Source of the DNA: an uncultured Blautia sp.
Lineage (GTDB): Bacteria; Bacillota; Clostridia; Lachnospirales; Lachnospiraceae
NCBI GenBank assembly: GCA_937893675.1
Contig: CALBGI010000044.1
Location: 1-35,036, forward strand
Direction of reading: 5' to 3'
Length of the DNA stretch: 35,036 nt
Part shown: in pieces, positions 30,950 to 35,036 of the stretch
Layout of the letters: each line of letters starts with the position of its first letter
How positions within the stretch are numbered: the first letter of the stretch is position 1
Position numbers and translations under genes: made by a program
The notes under the pieces: generated by a model
What the model saw: the letters and a program-made list of their open reading frames with translations, nothing else
Databases searched by the model: none
What the model was told of the DNA's origin: nothing

Positions 30950-31768
30950 GTGAAGATATGGACATTAATGGAAAATACAGCAGCAGAGGAAACCTTCTGC
31001 GCGGAACATGGATTGAGCTTTTACATGGAAACGAAGAAGCACAAAATTCTTTTTGATGCCGGGCAGACGGACGCGTTTGCAGAAAATGCAAAAAAACTGG
31101 GGATCGATTTGAGTCAGGTGGACGTGGCGGTGCTTTCCCATGGGCATTATGACCATGGCGGAGGACTTCTGAAGTTTTTGGAGCTGAATGAAAAAGCGCC
31201 GGTGTACGTAAGTCCCGGGGCTTTTGGCGCGCATTACAACGGCACGGAAAAATACATCGGGCTTTCAGACAAACTGGCGGACAATCCCCGCATCATTGCG
31301 GCACACATGCAGGGAGAAAAAGGGACGGGCAAAGGGCATAGCCTTCGCCTTGACGAGGAACTGACCCTGTACTCCTGCAATGAAAGACCAAGAACCTTTC
31401 CGACGGACAGTGCCGGGCTGAAAATAAAACAAAACGGTGTTTTTCGCGCGGACGATTTTCTCCATGAGCAGTATCTTCTGGTGGAGGAAGAGGGGAAACG
31501 GGTGCTGTTCAGCGGCTGCTCCCACAAGGGGATTCTCAATATTGCAGACTGGTTCCGGCCGGATGTGCTCATAGGCGGCTTTCATTTTATGAAACTGGAT
31601 GTGGCAAAGGACGCAGAGCTTCTTGCGGAAGCGGCAAACCGGCTGTTGTCCTATCCTACCCGGTATTTTACCGGCCACTGTACCGGTCTTGCGCAGTACG
31701 AATTTCTCAGAGAAAAAATGGGCGACCGGATTTCGTATCTGTCCGCGGGAAGCTGCCTGGAAATCTGA
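30950..31768 (+). CDS. Metallo-beta-lactamase-fold hydrolase
   Basis: A 272-aa cytoplasmic MBL-fold protein. The metal motif is S-H64-G-H66-Y-D68-H69-G-G-G, with F-S-G-C-S-H-K-G, G-G-F-H-F and T-G-H-C-T-G supplying further ligands and fold elements. The arrangement resembles the subgroup annotated as 7,8-dihydropterin-6-methyl-type synthase-like MBL proteins, whose activity is usually uncertain. It starts at GTG 30950, 9 bases after AAGGAG. It is a single gene with its own promoter, divergent from MATE and convergent with the XRE regulator. Confidence 0.88.
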   Translation: MKIWTLMENTAAEETFCAEHGLSFYMETKKHKILFDAGQTDAFAENAKKLGIDLSQVDVAVLSHGHYDHGGGLLKFLELNEKAPVYVSPGAFGAHYNGTEKYIGLSDKLADNPRIIAAHMQGEKGTGKGHSLRLDEELTLYSCNERPRTFPTDSAGLKIKQNGVFRADDFLHEQYLLVEEEGKRVLFSGCSHKGILNIADWFRPDVLIGGFHFMKLDVAKDAELLAEAANRLLSYPTRYFTGHCTGLAQYEFLREKMGDRISYLSAGSCLEI

Positions 31769-31778
31769 GGCAGCCTGG

Positions 31779-31801
31779 CCGGAAAATTATTTACTTTCCG
31801 G
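31779..31801. terminator. Hairpin between convergent genes
   Basis: CCGGAAA (31779-31785) and TTTCCGG (31795-31801) flank a 9-base loop. It lies 10 bases after the metallo-hydrolase stop and includes the stop codon of the XRE gene on the opposite strand. No clear T run follows on either strand, so it would be a weak terminator. Confidence 0.45.
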
Positions 31802-32518
31802 GGCAGCGGGCGATTTTGGCGGGGCAGCCGGCCGGGTGAGCGCCAAAAGTGCGCCGGGGATCAGAAACAGCGCGTGGTATTTGTAGGCAAAGGACAGAAC
31901 CGGCCAGGTGAGCGTGGAAATCCAGTTGAGAAAGAAATTTTCGTCCAGAGGAAACGGGCGGTTGAAAAGGATTCGGAAGGAACTGTCAAGCAAGGGACAG
32001 ATATTCAACACCAGGAGCACAAAAACCAGGGCTGTGAGAAGCGCAAGAAGCCTGTGCCAGATTTTGATATACTTTCCGGAAAAGGGCTTTGCGCCGCAAA
32101 AAAGAAACAGGGCAGACAGGAGACCGAAGCCCCAGAGCAGCCAGGCAGCCGGCAGCAGGAGTCCGCGGAGCAGGAAGGAAAAGCCGGCGCTGTAGGTGGT
32201 CTGCCTCCAGCGGTCTGCATAAGGCAGCAGCAAAAAGGACGCAAGAGTGAGCGCCAGGGCAATGCCAAGAAGTACGCAGAGCCGGCGGATTTTCTCCGTT
32301 TTGTTGGCGGGGGCCGGCGGACCGTAGATCAGCGTATTTACGTCTGTTTCAAAAATTTCGGCCAGTTTGGTGAGCGTGTCAATATCCGGATTGGATTTTC
32401 CTGTTTCGTAATTGGAGACCGTCTGACGGCTGACAAAAAGCCTTTCGGCCAGAGTATCCTGTGTCATATGACAGTCCGTGCGAAGTCGTCTGATATTCTT
32501 TCCTATAGTGTTCGCCAT
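31787..32518 (-). CDS. Membrane-bound XRE-family regulator
   Basis: A 243-aa protein with an N-terminal XRE helix-turn-helix (about 1-65: I-R-R-L-R, M-T-Q-D-T-L-A-E-R-L-F-V-S-R-Q-T-V-S-N-Y-E-T-G-K-S-N-P-D) and a C-terminal region of about four membrane segments. It lacks a recognised catalytic or sensor motif. ATG 32518 is chosen because AAGGAGG lies 7 bases upstream; the open frame to 32548 runs through this ribosome site. Such fusions may respond to membrane state or antimicrobial stress, but the signal here is unknown. Its target is not evident; autoregulation is plausible. Confidence 0.88.
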   Translation of the reverse strand: MANTIGKNIRRLRTDCHMTQDTLAERLFVSRQTVSNYETGKSNPDIDTLTKLAEIFETDVNTLIYGPPAPANKTEKIRRLCVLLGIALALTLASFLLLPYADRWRQTTYSAGFSFLLRGLLLPAAWLLWGFGLLSALFLFCGAKPFSGKYIKIWHRLLALLTALVFVLLVLNICPLLDSSFRILFNRPFPLDENFFLNWISTLTWPVLSFAYKYHALFLIPGALLALTRPAAPPKSPAAPESK

Positions 32519-32573
32519 AGTGCGTCCTCCTTTTGGTTTGTCTGCCAAAGGGCAGCGGGATTTTCTTAATCTT

Positions 32574-32602
32574 ATTATGCCTCAGGGACGCTTTTTTGTC
32601 AC
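32574..32602 (-). promoter_or_regulatory. Promoter of the XRE regulator gene
   Basis: On the - strand, GTGACA (32597-32602) and CATAAT (32574-32579), each 5/6 to consensus, are 17 bp apart. The leader between it and the ATG contains a small CTGCC/GGCAG hairpin (32542-32555). Confidence 0.65.
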
Positions 32603-32618
32603 GCAAAGTATCTTTGCG
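32602..32618. repeat. Short perfect palindrome between divergent promoters
   Basis: CGCAAAG-TAT-CTTTGCG is a 7-bp inverted repeat with a 3-base centre. It abuts the -35 box of the XRE promoter and lies upstream of the hydratase promoter, so it is a reasonable XRE-type operator. As RNA it would form only a small hairpin. Confidence 0.5.
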
Positions 32619-32630
32619 CAGGGGTTTTTC

Positions 32631-32659
32631 TTGATTATTCCGTCAAAATAAACTATAAT
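32631..32659 (+). promoter_or_regulatory. Promoter of the hydratase gene
   Basis: TTGATT (32631-32636) and a perfect TATAAT (32654-32659) are 17 bp apart. Predicted start is near 32666, giving a leader of about 60 bases with GGAGG at 32710-32714. Confidence 0.75.
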
Positions 32660-32724
32660 TAACTTCAATTTAGTTGCACTTCATAAACCAATGAGATTCT
32701 GTATGAAACGGAGGATATTTGAAT

Positions 32725-34983
32725 ATGAAACTGTATGATACAGGCGTTTATTTGCAAAATGGCCGGGATATTATTCCGGAGGCGGAAGCTGCTTTTCCGG
32801 TGTCAAAGGCGGAAGCGGCAAAGAATACCATTGCTTACGGTATTCTTGAGGCGCACAATACATCCGGAAACATGGAAAAGCTGCAGATTAAATTTGATAA
32901 ACTGACTTCCCATGACATTACCTTTGTGGGGATCATCCAGACGGCCAGGGCTTCCGGCCTCACAAAATTCCCGGTGCCCTATGTGCTGACCAACTGCCAC
33001 AATTCTCTCTGCGCGGTGGGAGGAACCATCAACGAGGATGACCACATGTTTGGTCTGACCTGCGCAAAAAAATATGGCGGCGTTTACGTTCCGCCCCATC
33101 AGGCAGTAATCCATCAGTATGCCCGGGAGATGCTGGCGGCAGGGGGAGCCATGATCCTCGGATCTGACTCTCATACCCGTTACGGCGCGCTGGGTACCAT
33201 GGCTATGGGCGAGGGCGGTCCCGAGCTGGTAAAACAGCTTCTTTCCCAGACCTATGACATTAACATGCCGGGCGTGGTGGCAATCTATCTCAAGGGAGAA
33301 CCCCGTCCGGGTGTTGGTCCGCAGGACGTGGCGCTTGCAATCATCGGCGAGGTCTTTGCCAACGGCTATGTGAAAAACAAGGTGATGGAGTTTGTGGGAC
33401 CGGGCGTGGCAGCTCTGAGCGCCGACTTCCGTATCGGTGTGGATGTGATGACAACAGAGACGACCTGTCTTTCCTCCATCTGGCAGACGGATGAGAAAAT
33501 TGAGGAATTCTACGAAATCCACGGAAGAGCAGGCGATTATAAAGAGCTGAAGCCGGGCCAGGTGGCTTACTACGACGGCTGTGTGGAAATTGATTTAAGC
33601 GAGATCAAACCGATGATCGCCATGCCCTTCCACCCCAGCAACACCTATACCATTGATGAGCTCAAGGCGAATCTTGATGATATTCTGGCAGATGTGGAGA
33701 AGAAAGCCCAGGTGAGCCTGGACGGCAAGATCCCTTTCACCCTGCGCGACAAGGTGGTTGACGGAAAGCTTTATGTGGAGCAGGGAATCATTGCCGGCTG
33801 CGCGGGCGGCGGCTTTGAAAACATCTGCGCAGCAGCGGACATTCTCCGCGGAACCAGCATCGGCGCGGATGCCTTTACCTTAAGCGTTTATCCGGCAAGT
33901 ACACCGATTTATATGGAGCTGGCGAAAAACGGCGTTCTGGCAGATCTGCTGGCAACCGGCGCTGTGGTGAAAACGGCGTTCTGCGGACCCTGCTTCGGCG
34001 CAGGGGACACACCGGCGCACAATGCGTTCAGTATCCGCCACACCACCAGAAACTTCCCCAACCGTGAGGGCTCCAAGATCCAGAACGGCCAGATTTCCTC
34101 CGTGGCGCTTATGGATGCGCGCTCTATTGCGGCAACTGCGGCAAACAAGGGCTTTTTGACCTCTGCGGAAGAATATACGGGAGAATACCGCGGCCAGAAA
34201 TACTTCTTTGACAAAACCATTTATGAAAACCGTGTCTTTGACAGCAAGGGCGTTGCGGACGACAGCGTGGAGATCCAGTTTGGCCCCAACATCAAGGACT
34301 GGCCGAAGATGTCTGCACTTCCGGAGAATCTGGTGCTCCAGGTGGTATCCGAGATCCACGACCCGGTAACCACCACGGATGAGCTGATTCCCTCTGGAGA
34401 AACTTCTTCCTTCCGTTCCAATCCGCTGGGACTGGCCGAGTTTACTCTCTCCAGAAAAGATCCGGCCTATGTAGGGCGGGCAAAAGAAATCCAGAAAGCG
34501 CAGAAGGCGGTGGAAAACGGGGATTGTCCGGCAGAGGCGGTTCCGGAGCTGAAAGACGTCATGGAAACGATCCGGAAAACCTTTGAAAATGCAGACAAGA
34601 GCAATACCGGATTTGGAAGCACGATCTTTGCTGTGAAGCCGGGCGACGGCTCTGCCAGAGAACAGGCGGCTTCCTGTCAGAAGGTTCTGGGCGGCTGGGC
34701 AAATATTGCCAACGAGTATGCAACCAAACGTTACCGCTCCAACCTCATCAACTGGGGAATGCTTCCATTTCTTATTGAAAACGGAGAGCTTCCCTTTGCA
34801 AACGGCGATTACCTCTTCTTCCCGGGCATCCGCAAAGCGGTAGAGGATAAAGACGAGGTGATCAAAGGCTACACGGTAAAAGACGGAAATCTTCAGGCCT
34901 TTGATGTGACTTTGGGCGAGCTGACGGATGATGAGCGAGAGATTATTTTGAAAGGCTGCCTGATCAACTACAATCGAATATAA
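32725..34983 (+). CDS. Aconitase-family hydratase, YbhJ-like
   Basis: A 752-aa protein resembling E. coli YbhJ (about 753 aa), an uncharacterised aconitase-superfamily hydratase. Early T-N-C-H-N-S-L-C-A and G-S-D-S-H-T-R-Y-G-A-L-G match aconitase-fold motifs. I-A-G-C-A-G-G-G-F-E-N and A-F-C-G-P-C-F-G-A-G-D would supply the three [4Fe-4S] ligands. A C-terminal swivel-like domain with Y-R-S-N-L-I-N-W-G-M-L-P is present. ATG 32725 is preferred, 10 bases after GGAGG; TTG 32719 is too close to it. It seems to be the first gene of its own transcript. The substrate is unknown. Confidence 0.88.
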   Translation: MKLYDTGVYLQNGRDIIPEAEAAFPVSKAEAAKNTIAYGILEAHNTSGNMEKLQIKFDKLTSHDITFVGIIQTARASGLTKFPVPYVLTNCHNSLCAVGGTINEDDHMFGLTCAKKYGGVYVPPHQAVIHQYAREMLAAGGAMILGSDSHTRYGALGTMAMGEGGPELVKQLLSQTYDINMPGVVAIYLKGEPRPGVGPQDVALAIIGEVFANGYVKNKVMEFVGPGVAALSADFRIGVDVMTTETTCLSSIWQTDEKIEEFYEIHGRAGDYKELKPGQVAYYDGCVEIDLSEIKPMIAMPFHPSNTYTIDELKANLDDILADVEKKAQVSLDGKIPFTLRDKVVDGKLYVEQGIIAGCAGGGFENICAAADILRGTSIGADAFTLSVYPASTPIYMELAKNGVLADLLATGAVVKTAFCGPCFGAGDTPAHNAFSIRHTTRNFPNREGSKIQNGQISSVALMDARSIAATAANKGFLTSAEEYTGEYRGQKYFFDKTIYENRVFDSKGVADDSVEIQFGPNIKDWPKMSALPENLVLQVVSEIHDPVTTTDELIPSGETSSFRSNPLGLAEFTLSRKDPAYVGRAKEIQKAQKAVENGDCPAEAVPELKDVMETIRKTFENADKSNTGFGSTIFAVKPGDGSAREQAASCQKVLGGWANIANEYATKRYRSNLINWGMLPFLIENGELPFANGDYLFFPGIRKAVEDKDEVIKGYTVKDGNLQAFDVTLGELTDDEREIILKGCLINYNRI

Positions 34984-35011
34984 GAAAGACTAACTATTAA
35001 AAGTCAAGTCT

Positions 35012-35027
35012 AAAACGAAAGTTTTTT
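35012..35027 (+). terminator. Weak terminator-like hairpin at the right edge
   Basis: AAAAC-GAAA-GTTTT followed by TT lies 29 bases after the hydratase stop. The stem is short and A/T-rich, and the window ends nine bases later, so it may be only part of a larger element. Confidence 0.3.
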
Positions 35028-35036
35028 GAATGAATT

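Noticed and set aside
1..35036. CRISPR array, tRNA or rRNA genes
   Set aside because: No regularly spaced repeats, no tRNA-like cloverleaf signatures and no rRNA-like sequence were noticed on reading; a covariance-model search was not possible here.

Overview
The window looks like a chromosomal stretch from an anaerobic, probably gut-associated Clostridia species (Lachnospiraceae-like). The evidence is Gram-positive AGGAGG ribosome binding sites, CUT1/CUT2 sugar ABC transporters each paired with a YesM/YesN two-component system, an oxygen-sensitive radical SAM sulfatase-maturating enzyme, and a polyphosphate-polymerase-like/DUF4956/CotH cluster typical of that family. No rRNA, tRNA, CRISPR array or complete mobile element was seen. 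The left ~9.2 kb reads clearly more A+T-rich than the rest, which may mean the sulfatase locus has a different origin.

Region 1 (1-10.4 kb) is a sulfated-glycan utilisation locus. An operon on + encodes a sugar-binding protein, two CUT1 permeases (no ATPase of its own), a five-bladed-propeller glycosidase-like protein and a Cys-type sulfatase (C-V-P-A-R). It faces an operon on - that runs Crp/Fnr regulator, anaerobic sulfatase-maturating enzyme (anSME), YesM-like kinase, YesN-like regulator, with almost no gaps. The anSME would convert the sulfatase active-site cysteine to formylglycine; the kinase/regulator pair probably controls the transporter operon.

Region 2 (10.4-16.7 kb) is a thiol and iron-sulfur redox module. 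The Crp/Fnr gene is divergent from trxA-trxB, and a perfect 6-1-6 palindrome sits between them at about -42 of the trxA promoter. Then come a 2[4Fe-4S] ferredoxin, a NapH-like membrane protein, CcdA, a TlpA-like thioredoxin, an OmpR-type regulator and a sensor kinase interrupted by an in-frame TGA.

Region 3 (16.7-19.8 kb) holds a VTC-domain protein, a DUF4956 membrane protein broken by a one-base insertion in a T run, and a membrane-anchored CotH-family kinase.

Region 4 (19.9-29.1 kb) is a second sugar-uptake locus: a CUT2 (Mgl/Rbs-type) ABC transporter (ATPase, permease, binding protein), then an operon of AraC-type regulator, a short YesM-like kinase with no obvious extracellular domain, a full-length tandem ABC protein whose nucleotide-binding motifs are all destroyed, and a YihS-like sugar isomerase. 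The dead ATPase, translationally coupled to the kinase, is the most unusual item in the window; a role as a transport-linked regulatory scaffold is inference.

Region 5 (29.1-35.0 kb) has a large imperfect palindrome between convergent genes, a small conserved-looking protein overlapping a MATE transporter gene, a metallo-beta-lactamase-fold protein divergent from the MATE gene with overlapping -35 boxes, a membrane-bound XRE regulator, and a YbhJ-like aconitase-family hydratase.
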